In this document: piece by piece, positions 9,276 through 16,852 of the stretch
How the letters are laid out: each line of letters starts with the position of its first letter
Position numbering within the stretch: the stretch's first letter is position 1
Notes under the pieces: generated by a model
Database searches by the model: none
The model's input: the letters and a program-made list of their open reading frames with translations, nothing else
Told to the model about the DNA's origin: nothing
Program-made: the position numbers and the translations under genes
NCBI GenBank assembly: GCA_964444365.1
Contig: CAYUHJ010000002.1
Location: 1-64,000 of the forward strand
Origin: CAYUHJ01 sp964444365
GTDB taxonomy: Bacteria; Planctomycetota; Planctomycetia; Gemmatales; Gemmataceae
Length of the DNA stretch: 64,000 nucleotides
Direction of reading: 5' to 3'

Positions 9276-10955
9276 TCACTCGCGGAACGCCTCGGCGAGG
9301 TCCGCGCGGAGCGCGGCGTAGTCCGGGTAGCGGTCGTCCGGAGCCTTTTCCATCATTGTCATGACCGCCCGCGACAGGGCGAGCGGCACCCCCGGCGCGA
9401 CCTCGTGCGGGCGGACCGCCGCCACCCGCATGTGCTGCATCAGCACGTCCTGGGCGGACCGCCCGGAGAACGGCAGCCGGCCCGTCAGGAGGTGGTACAG
9501 CGTACACCCGAGCGAGTACTGGTCCGCCCGGTGGTCGACGCTGCCGCCCATGATCTGCTCGGGGGCCATGTACCCGACCGTGCCCTCGGCCGCCGCCCCG
9601 GACGCCACCTTGCCGCCCGCCGTCCGCGCGACGACGGCCAGCCCCAGGTCGACGAGTTTGCTCACGCCGTCGCGGGTCAGCAGGATGTTGGCCGGCTTCA
9701 CGTCCCGGTGGACGACCCCGAGCCGGCGGGCGGCGTCCAGGCCTTCGAGGACTTGCAGGGTGATCTCGACCGACCGCGGCGGGGACACCCGGCCGGACTG
9801 CTTGATGAGGTCCCCCGCGCTGAGCCCGTCCACGAACTCCATGACCACGAACGGCCGGGCCGGGTCGTCCTCGTAGTCCAGCACCCGGACCACGTTCGGG
9901 TGCGCGAGCTGGGCCAGGAGTTGGGCCTCCCGGTTGAGCCGTTCGAGCGCGTCCGGGTCGGCCGCCAGGACGTCCGGGCGGATGAACTTGACGGCGACCG
10001 GGGTGCGGAGCTTGGTGTGCAGGGCGCGGTACACCATCCCGGCCCCGCCGGTGCCGATGCACTCGATCAGGAGGTACTTGCCGACCTGCGTCCCGGGCGT
10101 CGGGGCCGCCGCGACCGACGCGATCTTCGCCGCCGGCTCGGGGCGGGCGGTCGCGGCGAGCGAAGACGCCGGTTCGCGGGCCGGTTGAACGGTCGAGGTC
10201 GCGCCCGGCTCGGGGGGGATCGCCGGCGTCCGGGAGCGGTCGCCGCTCGTGCTCTCGTGGGTCGTGGCGGTCGCCGGCACCGGTCCCGACCGGGACACGG
10301 GCGGCGGTGTGGTGAGCACCCCGCGGTGCGTCGACGGACCCGGGATCGAGCCGGAGCCGGGGGCCGGGAAGATCCCCGAACCCGGTCCCTGGAGCGTCCG
10401 CGTCGCGAACTGCGTCACGCCGCTCGGCCGGGACCCGACGGAACTGGCGGAGAACCCGCGGTGGACGCTCGAATCCCCGCCGTCCGTGCCGCGGCTCCGG
10501 ACCTTGTTCAGTTCCGCCTCCACGCCCCGCGACTGTTCGAGCAGCGTCCGGGTGATGAGCTTTCCCCTCGGGATCAGGACGACCCCGGTGATCGGGTGGA
10601 GGATGTTCTGGGCCGCCGCGGTGCCGAGGAGCGCGACGAGGTCGTTCGCGGATTCGAGGTACATCCCCTCCGGGACTTCGACCTCGATCCCCTCGCCGAA
10701 CACGGAGCACTGGCACGCGAGGCGGCTCTCCGGGCGGACGTCGGCCACCAGGGCCAGCGTCCGCCGCTCCCGCGGGCCGACCGGGGAGAGGTGCTCCATG
10801 CCCTTCTTCACCCAGACGTGGCAGGTCGAGCACAGCCCCTTCCCGCCGCACGACATCTGGACCTTGAGGTCCTTCCGGAGCAGGCCCGTGAGGAGCGTGC
10901 CCCCGGTGTCGACCAGGGTGGATTCGGCCAGCGGTTGGAGGGCGACCTTCTTCAT
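9276..10955 (-). CDS. [2Fe-2S] ferredoxin fused to Ser/Thr protein kinase
   Basis: This 559-aa protein joins an electron carrier to a eukaryotic-like kinase. Residues 1-130 match the separate ferredoxin at 14597-15070: the cluster cysteines are C36, C42, C45 and C81 (CX5CX2C...C spacing of adrenodoxin type), followed by the same C-terminal extension (PEGMY, LHPITG, LIPRGKLITRT). Residues 130-285 are a Pro/Ser/Thr-rich linker. Residues 290-555 are a complete kinase: G-loop GTGGAGMVY, Lys in VAVKF, HRDVKPANIL, DLG and GYMAPEQ. There is no transmembrane segment, so it is probably cytoplasmic. It starts five bases after the heme oxygenase stop. Kinase activity gated by cluster redox state or bilin turnover is inference; the fusion is directly visible. 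Confidence 0.9.
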   Translation of the reverse strand: MKKVALQPLAESTLVDTGGTLLTGLLRKDLKVQMSCGGKGLCSTCHVWVKKGMEHLSPVGPRERRTLALVADVRPESRLACQCSVFGEGIEVEVPEGMYLESANDLVALLGTAAAQNILHPITGVVLIPRGKLITRTLLEQSRGVEAELNKVRSRGTDGGDSSVHRGFSASSVGSRPSGVTQFATRTLQGPGSGIFPAPGSGSIPGPSTHRGVLTTPPPVSRSGPVPATATTHESTSGDRSRTPAIPPEPGATSTVQPAREPASSLAATARPEPAAKIASVAAAPTPGTQVGKYLLIECIGTGGAGMVYRALHTKLRTPVAVKFIRPDVLAADPDALERLNREAQLLAQLAHPNVVRVLDYEDDPARPFVVMEFVDGLSAGDLIKQSGRVSPPRSVEITLQVLEGLDAARRLGVVHRDVKPANILLTRDGVSKLVDLGLAVVARTAGGKVASGAAAEGTVGYMAPEQIMGGSVDHRADQYSLGCTLYHLLTGRLPFSGRSAQDVLMQHMRVAAVRPHEVAPGVPLALSRAVMTMMEKAPDDRYPDYAALRADLAEAFRE

Positions 10956-10960
10956 GGGAC

Positions 10961-11605
10961 TCAACCCCGAGCGGCCAGGACGGGCACCGGTTCTTCGGAC
11001 GAGCACGGGTCGGCACCGTGGACGGCGGCCATCACGGCGAACGTGGCGACCGCCCCCCACACGATCGCGGCCCGGTCGTCCGCCGTTCGGTCCGCGGACG
11101 CGACGGCCTCCCGGACCCGCTTCCACCGCCCGCCGGGGTCGGACAGCCCGTCCAGGTGGTAGTCGACCCCGCCGCCGGGCGCGACCGGGACGCCGAGCGC
11201 CCGGGCCACCGGACCGACCAGCATCCGACTCCCCATCCGGGCTCCTTCCAGCACGTAGCCGGCCCCGGCCCACACCGCCGGGCACGCCTCCGCCCGCTCG
11301 CGCATCCGGTCGGCCCAGTCCGCGACCGCGGCGGGCGGGTCGGGCGGCACGTCCGCGCCGAGGTTCGCGAGGTCGCGGGCGGCCGCCTCGGCCCGGACCG
11401 CCTCGGCGGGCCACGCGCCTGCGAGGTCCGGGCACAGGCCCACCTCCGCCTCGAAGACGGCGTGGACCCAGTAGGTGCGGCCGAGGACGGCGGTGTAGTC
11501 GTCCCGGTCCACCGTCCCGCGGGCCATCGCCGCGGCGGCGGGGAGGCGTTCGATCGCGTCGTGAGCGGCCCGCGTCTCGGCGCGGAGTAGGTCGAACAGG
11601 TCCAT
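10961..11605 (-). CDS. Heme oxygenase (biliverdin-forming)
   Basis: This is a 214-aa heme oxygenase-like protein. The N-terminal helix reads LRAETRAAHDAIERLP, where H15 fits the proximal heme ligand position of the TRxxH motif. The segment GAGYVLEGARMGSRML corresponds to the distal helix motif (YVxEGSxLG) of bacterial heme oxygenases. Such enzymes open heme to biliverdin, CO and iron using electrons, often from ferredoxin. Its neighbours are two phycobiliprotein-like globins and a ferredoxin-kinase fusion, which supports bilin production rather than iron scavenging. It lies 27 bases after the globin gene and 5 bases before the fusion gene, in one operon. Short and divergent, but the length is normal. 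Confidence 0.85.
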   Translation of the reverse strand: MDLFDLLRAETRAAHDAIERLPAAAAMARGTVDRDDYTAVLGRTYWVHAVFEAEVGLCPDLAGAWPAEAVRAEAAARDLANLGADVPPDPPAAVADWADRMRERAEACPAVWAGAGYVLEGARMGSRMLVGPVARALGVPVAPGGGVDYHLDGLSDPGGRWKRVREAVASADRTADDRAAIVWGAVATFAVMAAVHGADPCSSEEPVPVLAARG

Positions 11606-11632
11606 GGGCGGGCGTCCTTCGGGGGTGGGGGG

Positions 11633-12151
11633 TCAGGCGGTCGCGGCCACGGCCTTCCGCTCGCCGGTCTCGTCGCGGGCGGGGACCGGGAGGTTCGACA
11701 GCGCCGCGGACAGGTGCTCGACGTGCGGCCGGAGCAGGCCCCACGCGGCCGGGGTCAGCGCCGCCTTGAGGTGGGCCTGCCACGCGGCGAACGTGTCGGC
11801 CATGAACTGCGGGGACATGTGGACCCCCTTCAGGATCGTCTTGTACCAGTGGGTGAACATGTCGTCGAGGGTGTCGTTCTCCCCGAGAAACATGGCGTTC
11901 CCGGCCATGTTCGAGAGGAGTTGCATGTCCCGGACGCCCTTGTCGTACCCGGACGAGCGGTGACGGCCGAAGTGCGGGTAGCGGACGCGGATGTCCGCCA
12001 CCACCTTCTCGGCGACCGGGCCGGCGGCCTGCCGGACCTCGTCCAGGGCGGCCCGTCGGGCGTCCGCGGTGGCGAGGTACTCCTCGATCGCGGCGCGGTC
12101 CTCGGCCGACGGGTAGGCGGTGTCGAGGCGGTAGATGACGCGGGAAATCAC
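11633..12151 (-). CDS. Phycobiliprotein-like globin (BBAG type), first paralog
   Basis: This 172-aa all-helical protein resembles phycobilisome proteins. Around residues 70-90 it reads DKGVRDMQLLSNMAGNAMFL, which aligns with the chromophore helix of phycocyanin alpha (DKCARDIGYYLRM...). The bilin-attaching Cys is Gly72 here and the protein has no cysteine at all, but R74 and D75, which hold the bilin in phycobiliproteins, are kept. Further matches are the YPSAEDR start, a VRYPHFG turn and GVHMSPQF. The GTG start at 12151 is supported by a GGAGG six bases upstream. With heme oxygenase, V4R and ferredoxin genes around it, it fits the bilin biosynthesis-associated globins (BBAGs) described by Rockwell, Martin and Lagarias. 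Non-covalent bilin binding is inferred. Confidence 0.75.
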   Translation of the reverse strand: MISRVIYRLDTAYPSAEDRAAIEEYLATADARRAALDEVRQAAGPVAEKVVADIRVRYPHFGRHRSSGYDKGVRDMQLLSNMAGNAMFLGENDTLDDMFTHWYKTILKGVHMSPQFMADTFAAWQAHLKAALTPAAWGLLRPHVEHLSAALSNLPVPARDETGERKAVAATA

Positions 12152-12177
12152 GGCGGCCTCCGGGTCGGGCGTAAGGG

Positions 12178-12660
12178 TCAGGCGTGGGCGACCGCGGCCG
12201 GGACCGCGGACAGGGTTTCGGTCATCTCGTCGAACGTCGGGCGGAGGGCGTCCCACGCGGACGCCGTCAGCCGGGTTTCCAGCAGTTCCCGGAGGACGAG
12301 GTAGGCGTCCCGGACGTCCGCCGGGTCCAGCCCGAGGGCGGGGAGGACGCGACACAGGTGGTCGGTCCACCGGTGCCGGAGGAGCTTCGGCTCGTCCGCG
12401 AGGACGGCAAGGTGCACGTGCCGCAGGCTCTCGACGAGGTCCTGGGCGAACGGCCGGGTGTACGTCGGGCGGTCCGGGTAGCGGTGCGCGAGTTCCTCGT
12501 GCAGCTTCCGGCCGAGCGCCGACTCCTGCTTCGCGAGTTCCTCGCCGAGCTTCAGCCGGACCGGGACGCGGGCGTAGTACGCCATGATCCGGGTCAGGTC
12601 CGGCTCGGAGAAGGCCCGCTCGTTGGTGCGGCGGATGATGTCGGTCAGCCAGGTGTTCAT
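12178..12660 (-). CDS. Phycobiliprotein-like globin (BBAG type), second paralog
   Basis: This 160-aa helical protein is a divergent paralog of the next gene. The region RPFAQDLVESLRHVHLAVLA (69-88) aligns with the first globin's chromophore helix: D74 is kept, while Phe71 occupies the Cys84 position of phycocyanin and Gln replaces Arg. LGLDPADVRDAYLVLRELLE matches the helix after the GVHMSP turn. Its only cysteine, C103 in HLCRVLP, lies elsewhere. The ATG at 12660 has a GGAG about seven bases upstream and the gene ends 26 bases before its paralog. Phycobiliproteins work as alpha/beta heterodimers, so the two globins may pair. The assignment rests on alignment by eye and on context; a generic globin is the alternative. 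Confidence 0.65.
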   Translation of the reverse strand: MNTWLTDIIRRTNERAFSEPDLTRIMAYYARVPVRLKLGEELAKQESALGRKLHEELAHRYPDRPTYTRPFAQDLVESLRHVHLAVLADEPKLLRHRWTDHLCRVLPALGLDPADVRDAYLVLRELLETRLTASAWDALRPTFDEMTETLSAVPAAVAHA

Positions 12661-12680
12661 GGGGCTCCGGGGGTGGGCGG

Positions 12681-13349
12681 TCAAGGGGCGAGGGCGCGGC
12701 GGACCCGGTCCAGGACGGCCTCGTGCGTCGGCATCTGGGCGGCCGCGTCGACGAACTCTTCGGCGGCGGCGACCGCGTCGGCCCGGGCGATCACGAACCG
12801 GGACCGGTCCGCCCCGAGGGACGGGCACTCCGTCTGGATCGCGTCCACCCGCTCGCCGGTCAGGTGGGCGAACACCGCCCCGAGCATCCCGGCGGTCAGG
12901 AGGTCGACCGGCCGGTCCGCCTCCCGGACGAGGGTCGGCATGACGGGGTCGCGGACGTCGACGACCACGATGCCGTCGTCGCACAGCGACAGGTCGACGT
13001 CGAGCCGGCCGTACCCGTTGGCGGCGAAGGCGTCCGCGAGGCAGGTGTGGACCAGCCCGGCCGGGAGGTCGCGGAGCTTGGCCTGGTACGCGGCGGACAC
13101 GTCCTTGTCGAACCGGGCGGCGAACCGGACGCCCCACTTGGTGCCGGCCGCCTTCATCACCTTCCGGTAGGCCTTGCCGCACTCGTAAATCAGCGCGTCG
13201 CGGAACCCGAGCAGGAACTCGCTGGGCAGGGTGCAGACGCGCTGCCCGGTCGGGGTGCGGGTCACGCCCTTGGCGACGTCCGTCTGGAAGTACCCCGGCC
13301 GGCCGTACAGGTTGCCTTTGAGCCGCAGCGGGGGGTCGATCACGGGCAT
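12681..13349 (-). CDS. V4R-domain protein (short form)
   Basis: This 222-aa protein carries a V4R domain (4-vinyl reductase-like, a small-molecule binding domain also seen in BchJ and in regulators). The diagnostic part is LLTAGMLGAVFAHLTGERVD followed by AIQTECPSLGADRSRFVIA, the usual position of conserved Cys and Gly residues. N-terminal segments GFRDALIYECGKAYRKVM and FDKDVSAAYQ form the helical front half. The ATG at 13349 has a GAGGA upstream. It lies between a small Pro/Ala-rich protein and the second globin. BBAG loci in other bacteria, including some cyanobacteria, are reported to carry two V4R proteins and an iron-sulfur protein, as here. The ligand, perhaps a tetrapyrrole, is unknown. 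Confidence 0.8.
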   Translation of the reverse strand: MPVIDPPLRLKGNLYGRPGYFQTDVAKGVTRTPTGQRVCTLPSEFLLGFRDALIYECGKAYRKVMKAAGTKWGVRFAARFDKDVSAAYQAKLRDLPAGLVHTCLADAFAANGYGRLDVDLSLCDDGIVVVDVRDPVMPTLVREADRPVDLLTAGMLGAVFAHLTGERVDAIQTECPSLGADRSRFVIARADAVAAAEEFVDAAAQMPTHEAVLDRVRRALAP

Positions 13350-13380
13350 GGGCAGGTCCTCGGAGGGGTGCGGGAAGCGG

Positions 13381-13605
13381 TCAGGCCGCCGGGGCCGGGT
13401 CGGGGGTCGCGTCGCCGGTCGGGGGGACGGCGGCCGGGGTCGCCCGCGGCCGGGGGGCGAACAGCGCGGCGACCGGCCGCCGGCCGGGGGGCAAGTGCCC
13501 GGCGTGACCCGGGTTCGGGGCGGACCGCGCGGCCCCGCCGGTCGCGGCCGGGGTCTTGCGGAACCGGGCCGCCAGGGCGGCCCACGGGGAGCGGGGGTTC
13601 GTCAC
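13381..13605 (-). CDS. Small Pro/Ala-rich hypothetical protein in the bilin locus
   Basis: This 74-aa ORF begins at a GTG (13605) with a GAGG eight bases upstream and fits exactly between two V4R genes (31 bases on one side, 30 on the other), spacing that suggests a real gene. The N-terminus NPRSPWAALAARFRK could form a short amphipathic helix; the remainder is low-complexity Pro, Ala, Gly and Arg and probably disordered. It has no recognisable domain and I do not assign a function. In such GC-rich DNA a chance ORF of this length is possible, so it rests mainly on position and ribosome binding site. Confidence 0.5.
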   Translation of the reverse strand: MTNPRSPWAALAARFRKTPAATGGAARSAPNPGHAGHLPPGRRPVAALFAPRPRATPAAVPPTGDATPDPAPAA

Positions 13606-13635
13606 GGGTGCGCCTCGGAGCGGGTGTGGGGCCGG

Positions 13636-14436
13636 TCACATTTCCGACAGTTTGCGGGCGATGTCGCGGGCGGACGCGCCCTCGTTCCGCCAGAACGACG
13701 CGGCGTCCACCCGCTCGTAGTCCGCGACGACGAACTTGCAGAAGTCCTCCCCGGTCGCGTAGCACTGCATCTCCACGCACCCGAGGCTCCGCTTGGACAG
13801 CACGCTGAACACGGCCGCGAACAGGCCGGCGTAGAAGTAGCACACCACCGCGCCGATGTCCCCGACCGACTGCGCGACCGCGGACTCGTACAGTTCCACG
13901 TACAGCAGGCCCTTGTCCCGCTGGGTGAAGTCGTACCGCCACGTGCCCCAGCCCATGATGGTCAGCGGCCACCACCACGACTCCATCAGGAAGTCGACCC
14001 GCATCCGGTCCAGTTCCGCCTCGAACTCGGCTTGCATCCGGGGCAGGAACTTCTTCATGTCCTGCATGCCCCACTGGTACCCGCACTTGTACATGATCTC
14101 CCGCGCCCCGTTCTGGCCGGCCTCGTCCTCCAGGGACCCGAGGACCGCGACCAGGAAGTCTTCGGACACCCGCATGACCCGCTGGCCGTAGGGGTTGAGC
14201 AGCGTGCCGCGGTCCGCGTCGGGGCGGAAGAATTCGGTGTCGTGGTAGTGGTTGTGCTTGTACGGCTGCACGCCCAGGACGGGGGTGATGACCCGGTTGA
14301 TCTTCCCGTCCGTCACCCCGGTGCGGCGGAGGAACTGGACCGACCGCAGGTCGGCCTTCTCCTGCCACACGAACTGGAGCGTCTGCTCCGACGGGCGGTC
14401 GATCGGGGCCTCGTAGTCGTCGACGGCGGTGGGCAT
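13636..14436 (-). CDS. V4R-domain protein (long form)
   Basis: This 266-aa protein has a V4R domain in its C-terminal half, marked by CYFYAGLFAAVFSVLSKRSL and GCVEMQCYATGEDFCKFVV, with the cysteines expected for the family. The N-terminal part (TLQFVWQEKADLRSVQFLRR, FFRPDADRGTLLNPYGQRVM) differs from the shorter V4R protein of the same locus, so the two are not simple duplicates. The ATG at 14436 follows a GGAGG about nine bases upstream and is preferred to upstream alternatives that would run into the palindromic repeat. V4R domains bind small hydrophobic molecules and are linked to (bacterio)chlorophyll synthesis and to signalling. Here a role in handling or sensing a bilin or its precursor is inferred from context. 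Confidence 0.82.
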   Translation of the reverse strand: MPTAVDDYEAPIDRPSEQTLQFVWQEKADLRSVQFLRRTGVTDGKINRVITPVLGVQPYKHNHYHDTEFFRPDADRGTLLNPYGQRVMRVSEDFLVAVLGSLEDEAGQNGAREIMYKCGYQWGMQDMKKFLPRMQAEFEAELDRMRVDFLMESWWWPLTIMGWGTWRYDFTQRDKGLLYVELYESAVAQSVGDIGAVVCYFYAGLFAAVFSVLSKRSLGCVEMQCYATGEDFCKFVVADYERVDAASFWRNEGASARDIARKLSEM

Positions 14437-14504
14437 TGTCGGGTTCCTCCGTGGTGTGTGGTCGCTGGCGAACGCGGTTCGATCAACCCCCGAGGGGGGA
14501 TCCT

Positions 14505-14567
14505 GGTTTGGTGGCATCGGCCTCTGGCCGGTGAACCCCCACCGGCCGGAGGCCGGTGCCACAAACC
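14505..14567. repeat. Palindromic repeat, family A (intergenic copy)
   Basis: A 63-base imperfect inverted repeat lies in the 160-base gap between the ferredoxin and the long V4R gene. The arms contain GGCATCGGCCTCTGGCCGGT and the near-complementary ACCGGCCGGAGGCCGGTGCC, flanked by GGTTTG/CAAACC. A second copy with perfect 26-base arms lies inside the large PKS gene at 45383-45442. It looks like a REP or MITE-like dispersed element. There is no T-run beside it, so it is not a classical terminator, but it could stabilise or separate transcript segments. Confidence 0.85.
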
Positions 14568-14596
14568 AATAGAGCTGACATCGACTTCAGTTGCCG

Positions 14597-15070
14597 TCAG
14601 CCGGCGGCCTCGCGGGCCTTGCGGAGTTCCTTCGCGGCGGCCACGAACTCGGTCATGACCGTCCGGGTAATGACCTTGCCTTTCGGGATCAACCGGCGGC
14701 CGGTGACCGGGTGCAGGTAGTCGTAGCCGGCGGTCGTCCCGACCAGTTCGCCGACCTGCTCGACCGACTGGACGTACATCCCCTCGGGGACTTCGACCAG
14801 GATGCCGTCGGCCTCGATCCGGCACTGGCAGGCGAGCCGACTGTCCGCGTCGGCGGTGGCCAGCAGGCCCAGGGTGCGGGCCTCCCGCGGGGTGGGCGGC
14901 GACAGCCCGTCCCGGCCGGCCCGCACGTACACGTGACAGGTCGCGCACACGCCCTTGCCGCCGCAGGCCATGTCGATGTCCAGCGACCGGGCCAGCAGGC
15001 CGTCCACGAGCCGGGTGCCCGTGACGACGTCCAGGTTTCCGCCGACCGGCGTCAGCGTCAGCGACTTCAT
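14597..15070 (-). CDS. [2Fe-2S] ferredoxin (adrenodoxin-type spacing)
   Basis: This 157-aa soluble ferredoxin has cluster ligands C36, C42, C45 and C81 in the segments DMACGGKGVCATCHVYV and SRLACQC (CX5CX2C...C). An extra C-terminal region of about 60 residues (PEGMYVQSV, YLHPVTGRRLIPKGKVITRT) is shared with the N-terminal half of the ferredoxin-kinase fusion of the same locus, so the two arose by duplication. It starts 12 bases after the degenerate histidine kinase gene. A plausible role is to supply electrons to heme oxygenase or to a bilin reductase encoded elsewhere. It matches the iron-sulfur component reported for BBAG clusters; the electron partner is inferred. Confidence 0.9.
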   Translation of the reverse strand: MKSLTLTPVGGNLDVVTGTRLVDGLLARSLDIDMACGGKGVCATCHVYVRAGRDGLSPPTPREARTLGLLATADADSRLACQCRIEADGILVEVPEGMYVQSVEQVGELVGTTAGYDYLHPVTGRRLIPKGKVITRTVMTEFVAAAKELRKAREAAG

Positions 15071-15082
15071 GGGCTGCCCTCG

Positions 15083-16852
15083 TTAGCTCGCGACCCCGAG
15101 TTTCCAGCCGAAACAGAGTTCTTCCGGGTGGCCGACGTCCGGCTGCGCGCCGGCGGTCTCGGTCGGGACTTCGTCCGACCGGTTCGGCAGGCGGGTCGGG
15201 AGGACGAGGCGGACGACCAGCCGGCCCGACGCCGTCTCGGCGAACGACACGTCCCCCCCGAGGGCGGCGGCCATCCGCCCGGCGAGCAGCAGGCCGGGCA
15301 GGTACCCGTCCGCCCCCGGTGTCGGCACGAACCCGCTCGGGTCGACGGCCCCGAACGGTTGCACCAGCGCCTCGTGGTCCGCCGGGGTCAGGGCCGGGCC
15401 GGCGTCGACGACCTCGACTTCTAGTCGGCCCTCGCGGTCGCCGGGGCCGCACGGCAAGCGGCGGAGCTTCACCCCGATCGGGTTGTCCCGGACGGACGCG
15501 GTGGCGTGGGCGAGCACGCCGTGGACGGCGGTGCGGAACCATTCCTCGTCGCAGTACACCCACCCGCCGGCGTCCGAGACGGCGACGGTCGCGTTCCGGG
15601 CCGCCAGTCGGCTCCCGAGTTGGTCGACCACGGACCGGACCGACTCGCCGGCCAGGAACTCGACGCAGACCGGCGGCGGGAGTTCGCCCCACAGGACCGC
15701 GGCGAGCGCCCGCGTCACCCGCGCCTGCGCGTCGAGGTCGCCGGCCGACTGCTGGATCGCCCGCAGCCGGGGGACCAGGGCGTCGCGCTGCGGGGTCTGC
15801 TTCGCCTCGCCGATGAGTTGCCGGGTCTGGGCGAGGATCAATTCCCCCGTGCCGCCGAGGGCGCGGTCGGCGAGTGCGAGGCTGGTGGCGAAGCCCTCCT
15901 CCCGGGTCCGCGCGAGCACCCCGCCGAGCCGGTCGCGGTCGCCGGTCAGGTCGTGGAGGGTGACGCACCACAGGCTGTCCGCCGGGGTCGCCGACCGGGC
16001 GGCGGCGAGGGCGAACGGCACCCCGCCCGCGGATTCGCCGGCGGCCGGCGGACCCCCGGCGGCCAACCAGCCCGCGACTCCGCCCTCCGGGAGCGAGGCG
16101 AGGCCGGTCGGGTCCGGGGCGGCGGGCGGCCGGAGGTGCGCGGCCAGCGGGGTGCGAAGGAGTTCCGCCGACGGCCGGCCGAGGGCTTTCTCGGCGGCCG
16201 CGTTCGCGAACCGGACGATGCCCTTGTCGTCGACGGCCACGATCGCGGCCGGGGTCGTTTGCAGCACCCGGTGGAAGGCGGCGAGCTTCTGCCGGGCGAA
16301 GTTCACCTTGGTCGCGAGGTCCTGAGCCGCGGCCAGCATCTTGTCGGCGGCCACGCCCGCGGGCAGCTCGAGAGTCAGCGGCGCGGCCGGGGTGGCGTTG
16401 GCCACCGCACCGACGTGCCGGACCAGTTGGTCGAGGGCGGCGGCGAACTTGTCCCGTTCGGCGGCGGCCGCGGCCGTCGCCGCCTGGGTCCGGTCGTCGG
16501 CGGCGGCGGTGGCGGCTTCCGCCCGCTCGGCCCGGCGCTCCAGGGAGGCGATCCGGCCCAACAACCCGGACACGCTGCCCGCGATCGCGCCCACCTCGTC
16601 GCGCCGGTCGGTCGGGAGTCGTCCGCCCCCCGTGTCGGCGGCCCGCGCGACGGCGGCCGTCAACTCGGCGACGGGGCGAGACAGAGCCCACGCGATGCCG
16701 GCCGCCACCGCGGTCGAGACGACGGCGGTTCCCAGGCCGACGGCCAGCACCGGGCCGTCGGCCGGGACGACGGCGACCGCGACGCCGACGACGAGCGGGG
16801 CGAGGCACGGGACGAGCAGCAAGAGCCGGAACCGACTCGGGGGCGAGGTCAT
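15083..16852 (-). CDS. Membrane HAMP-PAS protein with degenerate histidine-kinase core
   Basis: This 589-aa protein has two N-terminal transmembrane helices (about residues 8-28 and 35-57) with a very short external loop, a HAMP-like segment (SRPVAELTAAVARAADTGGG), an Ala/Glu-rich coiled coil, a PAS domain (VLQTTPAAIVAVDDKGIVRF) and a C-terminal HATPase-like fold. Catalytic features look lost: no H-box histidine is evident, the N-box region reads HGVLAHATASV without the usual Asn, and the G1 box reads VVDAGPAL. It therefore looks like a pseudokinase that senses or scaffolds. Its ATG overlaps the stop of the upstream Ser/Thr kinase gene (ATGA), so the two are probably partners. Chelation of a signal by PAS is unknown. 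Confidence 0.78.
   Translation of the reverse strand: MTSPPSRFRLLLLVPCLAPLVVGVAVAVVPADGPVLAVGLGTAVVSTAVAAGIAWALSRPVAELTAAVARAADTGGGRLPTDRRDEVGAIAGSVSGLLGRIASLERRAERAEAATAAADDRTQAATAAAAAERDKFAAALDQLVRHVGAVANATPAAPLTLELPAGVAADKMLAAAQDLATKVNFARQKLAAFHRVLQTTPAAIVAVDDKGIVRFANAAAEKALGRPSAELLRTPLAAHLRPPAAPDPTGLASLPEGGVAGWLAAGGPPAAGESAGGVPFALAAARSATPADSLWCVTLHDLTGDRDRLGGVLARTREEGFATSLALADRALGGTGELILAQTRQLIGEAKQTPQRDALVPRLRAIQQSAGDLDAQARVTRALAAVLWGELPPPVCVEFLAGESVRSVVDQLGSRLAARNATVAVSDAGGWVYCDEEWFRTAVHGVLAHATASVRDNPIGVKLRRLPCGPGDREGRLEVEVVDAGPALTPADHEALVQPFGAVDPSGFVPTPGADGYLPGLLLAGRMAAALGGDVSFAETASGRLVVRLVLPTRLPNRSDEVPTETAGAQPDVGHPEELCFGWKLGVAS

Noticed and set aside
11633..12660. Ordinary oxygen-binding haemoglobin-like globins
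   Set aside because: The chromophore-helix alignment to phycobiliproteins and the heme oxygenase/V4R/ferredoxin context fit the BBAG type better, although generic globins remain a possibility.
14505..14567. Rho-independent terminator of the ferredoxin gene
   Set aside because: The hairpin lacks a T-run and recurs inside the PKS gene, so it is better explained as a dispersed palindromic repeat.
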